A stretch of DNA of 64,000 nucleotides from Corydoras sp. C115 (lineage: Eukaryota; Chordata; Actinopteri; Siluriformes; Callichthyidae). Positions 1 through 10,109 of this stretch are shown here, piece by piece. Each line of letters opens with the position of its first letter. Positions within the stretch are counted from its first letter, which is position 1. The stretch spans positions 1 through 64,000 of the forward strand of contig JAFMOC010000778.1 in assembly GCA_019802505.1 (NCBI GenBank), given 5' to 3'. The notes beneath the pieces were generated by a model. The model was not told the origin of the DNA. It worked only from the letters and a program-made list of their open reading frames with translations, and made no database searches. The translations under genes and the position numbers were made by a program.

Positions 1-494
1 ATAGATGGATGGACATATTTTTTTGAGAAACGACTCACCCAATCTTTATCTCGTGTTTTTAAATTGTAAAATTGTCTAAGACGACGTAGAAGCGTTTAAG
101 TTCGTTACTCTCTGCTATAGTTCTTTTCTTAGTAGTTTGATATCAAATCTTTTCTTTCAAAACGTCTCACACACATTGACGGGACTCACATCTCTAAAAA
201 CATTCCCGGCCACTTTAATTTTCCCAACTCAATTAAATCATGGGAAACGTATAATTTGTTAAAATGGAAGCTTAAGCAAAAATGATGCGGGGCTAAAAGC
301 AACCAAAAACTAAGAACGTTTCTCGGGGTCTTTTTAAAGATTACGCTCATGCACTCAAAATACATTCCTCACATTCATTTATTCACTGATTTTATTAAAC
401 CTCCAGCGCGGGGAAAGAGGCACCCTACACCCCATCTTTGTCTTTAAAGGTTCAAAAATTCAACAGACATGCAGTGGTACAGAGGCTGTAGTAC
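1..494. other. Unassigned AT-rich sequence
   Basis: The first bases (gatggatgga) may be a SINE tail. Nothing else recognisable. Confidence 0.5.
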
Positions 495-829
495 CCATCC
501 ATCCTTTTATTTTCCACTTTATCCTCTATTGGGGTCTCGAAGGGGTTCCCCATGCCATCCGGGGAGAACGTCTAGGGCGCGGGGGCAGATCTCCGGACGG
601 GTGCAAATTACACTGGCCACACTCACTCACACACACCTCTATATGGGGAAATTTGGAAAATTAAATTGACCTTGATCCTTTTTTTGGGCTGTGGGGGAAC
701 GGAAAACCGGGAGGAACCCAACGCGGACACGGGGTAACATGGAAACCCCACCCAGATTGGGTTTCCCAAACCGGGGAATCCCTAGGCTGAGAAAAAAACC
801 CGCCAACCACTAACCCACCGTACTGCCCA
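495..829 (-). mobile_element. Main SINE family, diverged full copy
   Basis: Left tail side ccatcc, then ctttatcctctattgggg, ending ccaccgtactgccc. This is one of the most mutated copies, with many a/g-run changes. Confidence 0.85.
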
Positions 830-839
830 CCCAAACTTG

Positions 840-1105
840 TCCATCCCCATTATCCTCCACTTCATCCCCATGGGGTTCCCCATGCCCAGGGGGAAAATTC
901 TCGGGTGCTGGGCGATACACCCAGAGGGAGCCAAACTTAAATGGCACACACTCTTTCAACAGACACACTCTTTTTGGGGGAATTTGGGGGAATTAAAATT
1001 GATTTTATCCATGTTTTTTTTGGGCTGTGGGAGGAAACCGGAGCCCCAAGGAACCCACACGGGCACGGAGAACATGGAAAATCCACCCAGATTTGGGGTT
1101 CATTC
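840..1105 (-). mobile_element. Main SINE family, diverged, lacking the A-box end
   Basis: It runs from attatcctccacttc to the B-box-side ccacccagatttgggg and then stops. Adjacent to the previous copy with ~10 bp between. Confidence 0.8.
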
Positions 1106-1217
1106 AAGCATAAATAAAGGGGACTGCTATGTATGTATGTTAGAAGGTAAAGAAAAAAGAATGAATGAAAAATTAAAAATAAAAGGGCCTTTTCTCAAAT
1201 AATAAGGTGCTGTTTTT

Positions 1218-1559
1218 GGGCGGTGGGTTGTGATTGGCATGTTCTCCTCTCAGCGCTGGGGATTCACGGTTCGAATCCCCATCTGGTGGATTTCCATGTT
1301 CTCCCCGGTCTGCGTGGTTTTCCCTCCGGGTTTCTCCGGTTTCCTTCCACAGTCAAAACATGGGATCAAGTTCAATTGAGTTCTCAAATTGCCCCATAGA
1401 ATGTGTTGTGTAGTGAGTGTGTGCCCAGGATGGATTTGCGCCCTGTCCTGGGTCTATCTGCCCAGCGCCCGAGACCTTTCTCCCCATGGTTGGGCATATG
1501 GGAACCCACCGCGACCCTAATAGAGGTAAGCGGGCGATAAATTCTGAATGAATTAATGA
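1218..1559 (+). mobile_element. Main SINE family, full copy with target duplication
   Basis: Flanked by an exact 11-bp repeat aaggtgctgtt (1204-1214 and 1560-1570), showing insertion by target-primed retroposition. The B box is intact (ggttcgaatcc). The tail is gaatgaattaatga. Confidence 0.92.
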
Positions 1560-1570
1560 AAGGTGCTGTT

Positions 1571-1990
1571 ATAACCAAACGTGAAAATGCTTTTATATGC
1601 TGGTATTAAATATTACAGTGTCACTTTTACCTGTAATAGCTCTATATATTGTGGCTGTTCTATCTCGCCTCTCTTACGCGGATTTGCTGATAGAGCTGAA
1701 TCTCAAGCACAGCCTGATGAGAGTAACGGGCCAGTGGACAGTGAGTGATGAAGCCTTGGTCCTGCATGAGTGAATAGCTGTGTTCTGCTGCCACTCGCTC
1801 TGCTGAGAGCATCCGAAAAGAGGAATTACAACCACCCACTGTAGAGAGGCACGTCGGGTTTACAGCCGGCGCTGAGCATCAACATAAACCATGATTCACA
1901 AAAACTTAACGGGCTAGTCACCTGTGTATTTGTCTTTTTAATTCAATTAAATCCCGATTTGTTCAGACGGTGGATTTTATAGTACAGCAT
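1571..1990. other. Unassigned, apparently single-copy sequence
   Basis: Mixed composition with no repeat match in the window and no coding frame. A conserved noncoding element is possible but not testable here. Confidence 0.5.
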
Positions 1991-2312
1991 TGTGGCTAAT
2001 TAATCCTCTCAGCATTAGGGATTCCCGGTTCGAATCCCCATCTGGGTGGAGTTTCCATGTTCTCCCCGTGTCCGCATGGGTTTCCTCTGGGTTCTCCGGT
2101 TTGCTCCCACAGTCCAAAACCATGGATCAAGTCAATTGAGTTCTCCAAATTGATGTGTGAGTGAGTGTGTGTCCAGTGATAGATTGGTGTCCTGTCCTGG
2201 GTGTATCTGCCCAGCGCCCGAAACGTTCTCCCCTGGATGGGCATGGGGAACCCCCCCCCCCCCGCGACCCTAATAGAGAATAAAGCGGAAAATAATGGAT
2301 GGATGGATGGTT
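1991..2312 (+). mobile_element. Main SINE family, lacking the first ~20 bp
   Basis: Starts at ctaattaatcctctcagc and ends in a (tgga)n tail. The B box is intact. Confidence 0.88.
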
Positions 2313-2317
2313 GGATC

Positions 2318-2690
2318 GGTACGGTGGCTTAGTGTTAACACGCTCTGCCCAGAACCCACCACTGCCAAGAAACGTTCTCCTCTCAGCGCTAGGGATTCCC
2401 GGTTCGAATCCCAATCTGGGTGGAGTTTCCATGTTCTCCCCATGTCCGCGTGGGTTTTCCTCTGGGTTCTCCGGTTTGCTCCCACAGTCCAAAAACTGGA
2501 TCAAGTCAATTGATTCTCCAAATTGCCCCATATAGAGTGTGTCTGGTGTGAGTGGAGTTGCCCAGTGATAGATTGGTGTCCTGTCCTGGGTGTATCTGCC
2601 CAGCGTCCGAAACGTTCTCCTCTGGATGGGCATGGGGAAACCCCCCGACCCTGTTACTCTGCAATCAGCGTGTCGGATGGATGGATGGGG
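2318..2690 (+). mobile_element. Main SINE family, with inserted head sequence
   Basis: After the A-box region an extra ~25 bp (gcccagaacccaccactgcc) precedes gttctcctctcagcg. Near the tail, taatagagg is replaced by gttactctgcaatcagcgtg. Confidence 0.85.
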
Positions 2691-3003
2691 ATATGTTACT
2701 CAATAGTGCAGAAAGTAGATGATCTACCCTTTTACTTTGAACTTGACTGGCTATTAACTGGACATTTATTTTAGTCCAGTGTTTTAAGTGAACGCTGATT
2801 GCTGAGTAACAGGTTTCCGGTTTCTCTAACAATGAAATACTAGTGGACAAATTACAAAATGCAGTGCATAAAAAACATCGGAAAAATTAAGTATTGTATA
2901 TCGAGGCTTGATACGAATGTGAAGCAGTTACAGTTATGTGTTATTGTCAATAATGTTACTGCTGGACAAACGGCTCAGCCAATCAGATTTAAGGACCAGA
3001 ACA

Positions 3004-3005
<2 letters not shown>
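2690..3005. repeat. MITE-like AT-rich segment
   Basis: Includes gaacgctgattgctgagtaa, also seen at 53930 (acattgattgctgagtaac), and at the right acggctcagccaatcagatt, shared with 51.3 and 54.87 kb. Probably remnants of one or two dispersed elements with no coding capacity. Confidence 0.5.
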
Positions 3006-3052
<47 letters not shown>

Positions 3053-3057
3053 TGTAT

Positions 3058-3128
<71 letters not shown>
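3006..3128. repeat. Compound microsatellite (tc)n then (taga)n
   Basis: About 22 tc units (3006-3050), a short spacer, then about 17 taga units (3059-3128). Confidence 0.97.
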
Positions 3129-3341
3129 TCGAAATCGATAAGTAGAGATATTGATAGATGGATATATATATATATACAATAGGGCAATTGCAACATGAAA
3201 ATGTATCAGATGACCTGATTAACTCTATTTAGTCATTCCAGATTCAGTGAACTCGTTTTGTATGTAAGAGCATCAAAAATTAATTACTTGAAAAACAATG
3301 CATTTTTTGTGCAAACTTTGTGCACTCAGGAGTGCTTGAGC

Positions 3342-3367
3342 ATATATATATATATATATATATATAT
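3342..3367. repeat. (ta)n at a SINE 5' border
   Basis: About 12 ta units directly before the SINE at 3368. Confidence 0.95.
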
Positions 3368-3718
3368 GGCGGCACGGTGGCTTAGTGGTTAGCATGTTCT
3401 CCTCTCAGCGCTAGGGATTCCCAGTTCGAATCCCCATCTGGGTAGAGTTTTTATGTTCTCCCCGTGTCAGCGTGGGTTTCCTCCGGGTTCTCCGGTTTCC
3501 TCCCACAGTCCAAAAACATGGATCAAGTTAATTGAGTTCTCCAAATTGCCCCATATAGAGTGTGTCTGTGTGAGTGAGTGTGTGTCCAGTGATAGATTGG
3601 TGTCCTGTCCTGGGTGTATCTGCCCAGCATCCGAAACGTTCTCCCCTGGATGGGCATGGGGAACCCCACCGCGACCCTAATAGAGGATAAAGCGGAAGAT
3701 AATGAATGAATGAATGAA

Positions 3719-3722
<4 letters not shown>
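3368..3722 (+). mobile_element. Main SINE family, full copy, inserted in (ta)n
   Basis: This copy shows the family well: head ggcggcacggtggcttagtg, B box, body ctccgggttctccggtttcc, then ccctaatagaggataaagcg and a (tgaa)n tail. Pol III A- and B-box-like motifs about 45 bp apart are what tRNA-derived SINEs carry. Confidence 0.95.

Positions 3723-3752
<30 letters not shown>
3723..3752. repeat. (ta)n between SINE and Tc1-like MITE
   Basis: About 15 ta units. The run supplies the TA target of the MITE. Confidence 0.95.
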
Positions 3753-3755
<3 letters not shown>

Positions 3756-4097
3756 TCAATCCCAAAATTATTCAAACCCCTGGCAAATTTTGACTTAAAT
3801 TGACTTTTCTTCAACCAGCAATTTTATTTTTGCGGAAACGACACAGGCATCTCCCAGGAGATAATACGATGATGTACAAGAGGCATCATTGTGGAAAAAA
3901 AAATATTTCTCAGCTTTTATTCACATTTGAACAAAAAGTGTCATGTCCAAAATTATTCATACCCTTCGCAATCTGTCACTGTATTATCTCCTGGGAGATG
4001 CCTGTGTCGTTTCCAGTCAAAAATAAAATTGCTGGTTGAATAAATGTAAATTTATGTCAAAATTTGCCAGGGGCATGAATAATTTCGGGCTTGACTG
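3753..4097. mobile_element. Tc1/mariner-type MITE, 345 bp
   Basis: The terminal inverted repeats start cagtcaatcccaaaattatt on the left and match the right end in reverse complement for about 80 bp, ending gggcttgactg. An inner pair (acaggcatctcccaggagat and its complement) extends the fold. TA flanks both ends, and the insertion lies in a (TA)n run, as expected for the TA target of Tc1/mariner transposases. No transposase frame is present, so it is non-autonomous. Confidence 0.9.
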
Positions 4098-4110
4098 TAT
4101 ATATATATAT

Positions 4111-4412
4111 ATCTTCCGCTTTATCGTCTATTAGGGTCGTAGTGGGGTTCCCCATGCCCATCCAGGGGAGAACGTCTCAGGCGCTGGGCAGATAGACCCA
4201 GGACAGGGCGCCAACACTCACTCACACAGACACACTCTATATGGGGCAATTTAGAGAATTCAATTGACTTGATCCATGTTTTTGGACTGTGGGAGGAAAC
4301 CGGAGAACCCGGAGGAAACCCACGCAGACACGGGGAGAACATGGAAACTCCACCCAGATTGGGATTCGAACTGGGAATCCCTAGTGCTGAGAGGAGAACA
4401 TGCTAACCACTA
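4111..4412 (-). mobile_element. Main SINE family, A-box end cut off
   Basis: Complete tail side and body; it ends at gctaaccacta where a ta run begins. Opposed to the copy at 4482. Confidence 0.92.
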
Positions 4413-4437
4413 TATTTATATAATATATATATATATA

Positions 4438-4480
<43 letters not shown>
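4413..4480. repeat. (ta)n spacer between opposed SINEs
   Basis: An imperfect ta run of ~65 bp forms the loop between a minus and a plus SINE copy. Confidence 0.93.
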
Positions 4481-4481
<1 letters not shown>

Positions 4482-4484
<3 letters not shown>

Positions 4485-4827
4485 CGGCACGGTGGCTTAG
4501 TGGTCAGCACGTTTGCCTCTCAGCACTAGGGATTCTCGGTTCGAATCCCCATCTGGGTAGAGTTTCCATGTTCTCCCCGTGTCTGCGTGGGTTTCCTCCG
4601 GGTTCTCCGGTTTCCTCCCACAGTCCAAAAACATGGATCAAGTCAATTGAATTCTCTAAATTGCCCCATATAGAGTGTTTGTGTGAGTGAATGTGTGCCC
4701 AGCGATAGATTGGCGCCCTGTCCTGGGTGTATCTGCCCAGCGCCCGAGACGTTCTCCCCTGGATGGGCATGGGGAACCCCACCGCGACCCTAATAGAGGA
4801 TAAAGCGGGAGATAATGAATGAATGAA

Positions 4828-4831
<4 letters not shown>
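4482..4831 (+). mobile_element. Main SINE family, full copy
   Basis: Intact head and B box, (tgaa)n tail, ta runs on both sides. Confidence 0.95.

Positions 4832-4868
<37 letters not shown>
4832..4868. repeat. (ta)n after SINE tail
   Basis: About 18 ta units directly after the (tgaa)n tail. Confidence 0.95.
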
Positions 4869-4870
<2 letters not shown>

Positions 4871-4880
4871 CCCCATATTG

Positions 4881-4948
4881 CCCCAGTGAAATACTAGAGC
4901 ATGCTTTATATATATATATATATAAGCATGCTCTTGTATTTTACTGGG
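4881..4948. repeat. 68-bp palindrome with TA centre
   Basis: ccccagtgaaatactagagc on the left is mirrored by gctcttgtattttactggg on the right around a (TA)n core. Only a few mismatches occur across ~30-bp arms, so it could extrude as a cruciform. Confidence 0.85.
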
Positions 4949-5548
4949 TTCACTCAACTGACAGCATATAATTCATGCTCTAATTATAGGTGTAGGTAAA
5001 TGCATTTGTTCTAAAGCTGTTATATTTCAAGATTTTAAAGCCATGTCATGTTTTTGGCCCCCCGCCCTGTACGACTGTTAATCCTGGTTATAAGCTGAAC
5101 TCACACACGGTGGGTCTGAATCGCAGGGAAGTGTAATAGCTGCAGAAAGCTGCAGGCCTCATCAGAAATGCGGCTGCTGGGGGGGGGGGTTGAGGAGAGG
5201 GGAGATAAGAGAACTGCAGCACAATCAAATGCATCATGCAAGTCTGCAGTCGATCGATTCTCTCTGCACTGCTCTGTCTGTCTGTCTGTCCCCACGCATG
5301 GACGTTCAGGTCAGCAGTACATTGGCGTTCGTACATCTCTTCTCGTTGTTTTTTTACCAGCGTGCAGGTTTTTTTTAATGGAGTTCGACATTCGGATCAT
5401 TTGTCCGTCAGGCGGACCACTCGCACTGGATTCACACTGGAACTCAGGCAGATTGGATTCCGTTCCTCACCTCTTCTGTTTGGTTCTGATTTCTTCACAG
5501 TATCCTAATTTTTGAGTTCCTGTTATCATGGGTTTTATGAGATGGAAG
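4949..5548. other. Unassigned, apparently single-copy sequence
   Basis: Short overlapping frames on both strands without protein-like features. A tgtctgtctgtc run lies near 5276. Confidence 0.5.
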
Positions 5549-5882
5549 CCCATCCATCCATTATCTTCAGCTTTATCCTCTATTAGGGTCACGGGGGGTT
5601 CCCCATGCCCATCCAGGGGAGAACGTTCCGGGCGCTTGGCAGATACACCCAGGACAGGATGCCAATCTATCATTAGTTACACTCACTCACACAGACACAC
5701 TCTATATGGGGCAATTTGGAGAACTCAATTGACCTTGAGCCATGTTTTTGGACTGTGGGAGGAAAACAGAGAACCCGGAGGAAACCCACACAGACACGGG
5801 GAGAACATGGAAACTCCACCCAGATTGGGATTCAAACCGGGAATCCCTAACGCTGAGAGGAGAACATGCTAACCACTAAGCC
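5549..5882 (-). mobile_element. Main SINE family, full copy (dimer member)
   Basis: Joined to the next copy by the linker catcattattacaat, the same linker as at 28.9 kb. Confidence 0.93.
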
Positions 5883-5896
5883 ATCATTATTACAAT

Positions 5897-6240
5897 CCAT
5901 CCATCCATTATCTTCAGCTTTATCCTCTATTAGGGTTGTGGGGGGGTTCCCCATGCCCATCCAGGGGAGAATGTTTCGGGCGCTGGGCAGATACACCCAG
6001 GACAGGATGCCAGTCTATCACTGGACACACACTCACTCACACAGACACACTCTATATGGGGCAATTTGAAGAATACAATTGACCTTGAGCCATGTTTTTG
6101 GACTGGGAGGAAAACAGAGAACCCGGAGGAAACCCATGTGGACACGGGGAGAACATGGAAACTCCACCCAGATTGGGATTCGAACTGGGAATCCCTAGTG
6201 CTGAGAGGAGAACATGTTAACCACTAAACCACCATGCCAC
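5897..6240 (-). mobile_element. Main SINE family, full copy
   Basis: Followed by the linker ctcaacttttcc. A small deletion occurs in gtgggaggaaa. Confidence 0.93.
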
Positions 6241-6251
6241 CCTCAACTTTT

Positions 6252-6589
6252 CCATCCATCCATCCACTGTCCGCTTTATCCTCTATTAGGGTCGCGGTGG
6301 GGTTCCCCATGCCCATCCAGGGGAGATCGTTTCGGGCGCTGGGCAGATACACCCAGGACAGGATGCCAGTCTATTACTGGAAACACTCACTCACACAGAC
6401 ACACTCTATATGGGGCAATTTGGAGAATTCAATTGACCTTGAGCCATGTTTTTGGACAGTGGGAGCAAAACTGAGGAAACCCACGCGGACACGGGGAGAA
6501 CATGGAAACTCCACCCAGATTGGGATTCAAACTGGGAATCCCTAGCGCTGAGAGGAGAACATGATAAACCACTAAGCCACCGTGCCACC
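6252..6589 (-). mobile_element. Main SINE family, full copy with short internal deletion
   Basis: Lacks ~15 bp in the ggagaacccggagga region. Linker ctcaactattcc to the next copy. Confidence 0.93.
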
Positions 6590-6600
6590 CTCAACTATTC

Positions 6601-6953
6601 CATCCATCCATCCATCCATCCATTATCTTCAGCTTTACCCTCTATTAGGGTCTTAGGGGGGTTCCCCATGCCCATCCAGAGGAGAACGTTTCGGGCGCTG
6701 GGCAGATACACCCAGGACAGGACACCAATCTATCCCTGGACACACACTCACTCACACACACACTCTATATTGGGCAATTTGGAGAACTCAATTGTCCTTG
6801 ATCCATGTTTTTGGACTGTGGGAGGAAACCGGAGAACCCAGAGGAAACCCATGCAGACACGGGGAGAACATGGAAACTCCACCCAGATTGGGATTCAAAC
6901 TGGGAATCCCTAGCGCTGAGAGGAGAACATGCTAAACACTAAACCACCAATCC
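6601..6953 (-). mobile_element. Main SINE family, full copy
   Basis: (ccat)n tail side of six units; ends ccaccaatcca. Confidence 0.93.
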
Positions 6954-7249
6954 ACTCGATCAGACCATGTCCATGAGTTAAACCCAGGACCTTCGTGCTG
7001 TACGCATGAGTGCTCACTACTGCCCCACCTGGCCTCCCTATTTTTAAGCCTCTTATCCTGATTAGGGTCATGAGGAGTAGCTGGAGCCTAATCCAACACT
7101 CAAGGGGCAAAAGGTTCGACTTGAACAGATTGTCCATCTACCCGAAAAATTGTAGACAATTGTAGATAAATATACATGCCATATAATGTACTGCTCTATC
7201 CTCTAGTTGCTTATATAGATATAAAAAATATAAATATACAAAATAAATA

Positions 7250-7380
7250 TACACTCACTGGCTATTTTATTACGTCCAGCTCATTGTGTCTCCACTTACC
7301 TTATAGATGGACTTTGTAGTTCTATAGTTACATTCTGTAGTCCATCTGTTTCTCTACATACTTTGTTACCAGAACCCCCG
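7250..7380. repeat. Dispersed repeat segment, same family as 29.5 and 36.0 kb
   Basis: Contains gtagtccatctgtttctct and gaacccccgcagagcaggta, shared in reverse complement with segments at 29460-29720 and 36040-36290. It lies directly left of the hairpin and was probably inserted with it. Confidence 0.65.
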
Positions 7381-7658
7381 CAGAGCAGGTATTATTAGGG
7401 TGGTGGGTGATGGTACGAGTGGATCAGACACAGCAGTGCTGCTGAGAACAGAGAACAGCACACCAATCAAAACATACAGGGGTCTGATCCACTCGTACCA
7501 TCATCCACCACCCTAATGATACCTGCTCTGTGGGGGTGGTGGGTAAGTAGAAGAGACCCCTGTATGTTTTCATTGGTGTGCTGTTCTCTGTTCTCAGCAG
7601 CACTGCTGGGTCTGATCCACTCGTACCATCATCCAACACCCTAATGATACCTGCTCTG
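7381..7658. repeat. Long inverted repeat (hairpin) of a dispersed fish repeat
   Basis: Arms of about 105 bp (7381-7486 and 7555-7658) are near-perfect reverse complements; both carry cagagcaggta and gtacgagtggatcaga in the stem. The loop (7487-7554) includes a further partial copy of the arm end. The sequence just left (7250-7380, 'gtagtccatctgtttctct') belongs to the same dispersed repeat, also seen at 29.5 and 36.0 kb. Confidence 0.85.
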
Positions 7659-7673
7659 AAAAAATATATAGTG

Positions 7674-7820
7674 TGTGTCTGTGTGTGTGCCCAGTGATAG
7701 ATTGGTGTCCTGTCCTGGGTGTATCTGCCCAGCGCCTGAAACGTTCTCCCCTGGATGGGCATGGGGAACCCCCCGCGACCCTAATAGAGGATAAAGCAGA
7801 AGATAATGGATGGATGGATG
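7674..7820 (+). mobile_element. Main SINE family, 3' half only
   Basis: Starts in the gtgtgtctgtgtg segment directly after the hairpin repeat and ends in (tgga)n; the linker aatagttga leads to the next copy. Confidence 0.9.
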
Positions 7821-7830
7821 GAATAGTTGA

Positions 7831-8187
7831 GGGCGGCACGGTGGCTTAGTGGTTGGCATGTTCTCCTCTCAGTGCTAGGGTTTCCTGGTTTGAATCCCAA
7901 TCTGGGTGGAGTTTCCATGTTCTCCCCGTGTCTGCGTGGGTTTCCTCCGGGTTCTCCGGTTTCCTCCCACAGTCCAAAAACATGGATCAAGTCAATTGAG
8001 TTCTCCAAATTGCCCCATATAGAGTGTGTCTGTGTGAGTGAGTGTGTGCCCAGTGATAGATTGGTGTCCTGTCCTGGGTGTATCTGCCCAGCGCCCAAAA
8101 CGTTCTCCCCTGGATGGGCATGGGGAACCCCACCACGACCCTAATAGAGGATAAAGCAGAAGATAATGTATGGATGGATGGATGGAT
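7831..8187 (+). mobile_element. Main SINE family, full copy
   Basis: Head and body intact; the B box is mutated to ggtttgaatcc. (tgga)n tail. Confidence 0.94.
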
Positions 8188-8199
8188 GGAATAGATGAG

Positions 8200-8290
8200 G
8201 GCGGCATGGTGGCTTAGTGGTTGGCATGTTCTCCTCTGGATGGGCATGGGGAACCCCCCCGTGACCCTGATATAGGATAAAGCTGAATTG
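8200..8290 (+). mobile_element. Main SINE family, internally deleted copy
   Basis: The head reaches gttctcctct and jumps directly to ggatgggcatgggg near the 3' end. The jump lies at the repeated word gttctcc.ct, consistent with recombination between the two short repeats inside the element. Confidence 0.88.
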
Positions 8291-8335
8291 GAAAATGGGA
8301 AAAAGTGTAAAACCAACACCAATAAAGTGAGAAAG

Positions 8336-8432
8336 TGATCTGTTTTATCTGCTGGACTTACACACACAGAGGAATTTGTCCTCCACGTTTAACCCATCCG
8401 TGCAGTGACACACACACACACACACTCACACA

Positions 8433-8511
<79 letters not shown>

Positions 8512-8682
8512 TGGTGAAGTAAGCACATGTACCCGGAGAGGCCGGCCTGTACACAGTGACCGGGGAGCAATTGGGGTTAGATGCCTTGCCCAAGGGCACT
8601 TCAGTCATAGTACATAGTGGAACCAGGAATTGAACCCGGGACCTTCAGGTCGCAAGGCTGGTTCCATAACCACAGCCTACAA
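8336..8682 (-). mobile_element. tRNA-like dispersed repeat split by a CA microsatellite
   Basis: On the minus strand it reads a B-box-like gggttcaattcc, then gcccttgggcaaggcatcta and caattgctccccggtcactg. Toward its 3' end lies a (CA/GT)n run at 8408-8511. This looks like a common fish repeat type. The family name is not certain. Confidence 0.65.
8408..8511. repeat. (ca)n microsatellite
   Basis: About 50 ca units, with a few interruptions at the left. Confidence 0.97.
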
Positions 8683-8686
8683 GTGT

Positions 8687-8818
8687 CCATCCATCCATTA
8701 TCTTCCACTTTATCCTCTATCAGGGTCACGGGGGGGGTTCCCCATGCCCATCCAGGGGAGAACGTTTCAGGCGCTGGGCAGATACACCCAGGACAGGACA
8801 CCAATCTATCGCTGGGCA
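8687..8818 (-). mobile_element. Main SINE family, 3' part only
   Basis: Tail side to caatctatcgctgggca. It is followed by ctacaagtgt, which also lies just left of the copy (8679), probably a target duplication (cctacaagtgt). Confidence 0.9.
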
Positions 8819-8864
8819 GCCTACAAGTGTAAAAGTTATTAAAAACAATTGAATTATTTGTGTG

Positions 8865-9124
8865 GGGCGGCGTGGTTAGTGGTTAGCATGTTCTCCTTCA
8901 GCGCTGAGGATACCAGGTTTGAGTGGGTTTCCTCCCAGTCTAAAAACATGATTCAAGGTCATTTGAATGCTCTAAATTGCCCCATATAGTGTGTTTTTGA
9001 GTGTGTATGAGCCCTGTCCTGGGTGTATCTGCCAAGCACCTGAAACGTTCTCCCCAGGGTGAGCATGGAGAACCCCCCGTGACCCTAATAGAGAATAAAG
9101 CGGAAGATAATGGATGGATGGATT
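8865..9124 (+). mobile_element. Main SINE family, copy with ~80-bp body deletion
   Basis: The ggagtttccatgttctcc block is missing between caggtttgag and tgggtttcctc. Linker gattattactagg to the next copy. Confidence 0.9.
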
Positions 9125-9130
9125 ATTACT

Positions 9131-9455
9131 AGGGCGACATGGTGGTTTAGTGATTAGCATGTTCTCCTCTCAGCGCTAGGGATTCCCGCTTCGAATTCCA
9201 ATCTGGGGTTGGTTCCCATGTTCTCCCCGTGTCCGTATGGGTTTCCTCCGGGTTCTCCGGTTTCCTCCCACACTCCAAAGACATGGATCAAGGTCAAATG
9301 AATTCCCCAAATTGCCCCATATAGAGTGTGTGTGTGTGAGTGAGTGTGTGTCCAGTGATGGATTAGTGTCCTGTCCTGGTTGTATCTGCCCAGCGCCCGA
9401 AACGTTCTCCCCATGGTGGGCATGGGGAACCCCCCCTCATTGAATGATTGAATGA
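9131..9455 (+). mobile_element. Main SINE family, full copy lacking the taatagagg end
   Basis: B-box region changed to gcttcgaattcc; the same change is in the next copy at 9456, so one was copied from the other. Confidence 0.9.
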
Positions 9456-9712
9456 GGGTGGCACGGTGGCTTTGTGATTAGCATGTTCTCCTCCCAGCGC
9501 TAGGGATTCCCGCTTCGAATTCCAATCTGGGGTTGGTTCCCATGTTCTCCCCGTGTCCGCATGAGTTTCCTCCGGGTTCTCCGGTATCTAGTGATAGATT
9601 GGTGTCCTGTCCTGGGTCTATCTGCCCAGCGCCCGAAAAGTTCTCCCCTGGATGGGCATGGGGAACCCCCCCACGACTCTCATAGAGGATAAAGCGGAAG
9701 ATAATGGATGGA
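9456..9712 (+). mobile_element. Main SINE family, middle deleted
   Basis: Shares gcttcgaattcc with the previous copy and jumps from ctccggt to atctagtgatag. Joined without spacer to the next copy at 9713. Confidence 0.9.
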
Positions 9713-10078
9713 GGCGGCACGGTGGCTTAGTGGTTGGCATGTTCTCCTCTCAGCGCTAGGGATTCCCGCTTCGAATCCCAATCTGGGTGGAGTGTCCCTG
9801 TTCTCCCCGTGTCCGCGTGGGTTTCCTCCGGGTTCTCCGGTTTCCTTCCACAGTCCAAAAACATGGATCAAGGTCAAGTGAATTCTCCAAATTGCCCCAT
9901 ATAGAGTGTGTTTGTGTGAGGTGTGAGTGAGTGTGTGCCCAGTGATAGATTGGCACCCTGTCCTGGGTGTATCTGCCCAGCGCCCGAAACCATCTCCTCT
10001 GGATGGGCATGGGGAACCCCCCCCCCCCCCGCGACCCTAACAGAGGATAAAGCAGAAGATAATGGATGGATGGATGAA
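9713..10078 (+). mobile_element. Main SINE family, full copy
   Basis: Head-to-tail trimer member. It has an extra gtgtgag in the gtgagtgag segment and a poly-C run. Confidence 0.93.
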
Positions 10079-10109
10079 TCATTTCTCATTTCTACACAAC
10101 ATTTGCAGA

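Noticed and set aside
2689..3005. Possible host exon between SINE and microsatellite
   Set aside because: Segments recur at 51.3, 53.9 and 54.9 kb, so it is dispersed repeat sequence.
3368..3440. tRNA genes at SINE heads
   Set aside because: A- and B-box-like motifs are present, but the acceptor and anticodon stems do not fold as a tRNA. They are SINE promoters.
3523..3765. Many short frames reading MPIQGRTFRALGRYTQDRTPIYHW or MFSPCPRGFPPGSPVSSHS
   Set aside because: These are minus- and plus-strand translations of the main SINE and recur at dozens of copies with frameshifts. There is no evidence of selection on protein.
5168..5512. 115-codon plus-strand frame
   Set aside because: Three frames and two strands overlap here with no family resemblance; probably chance.
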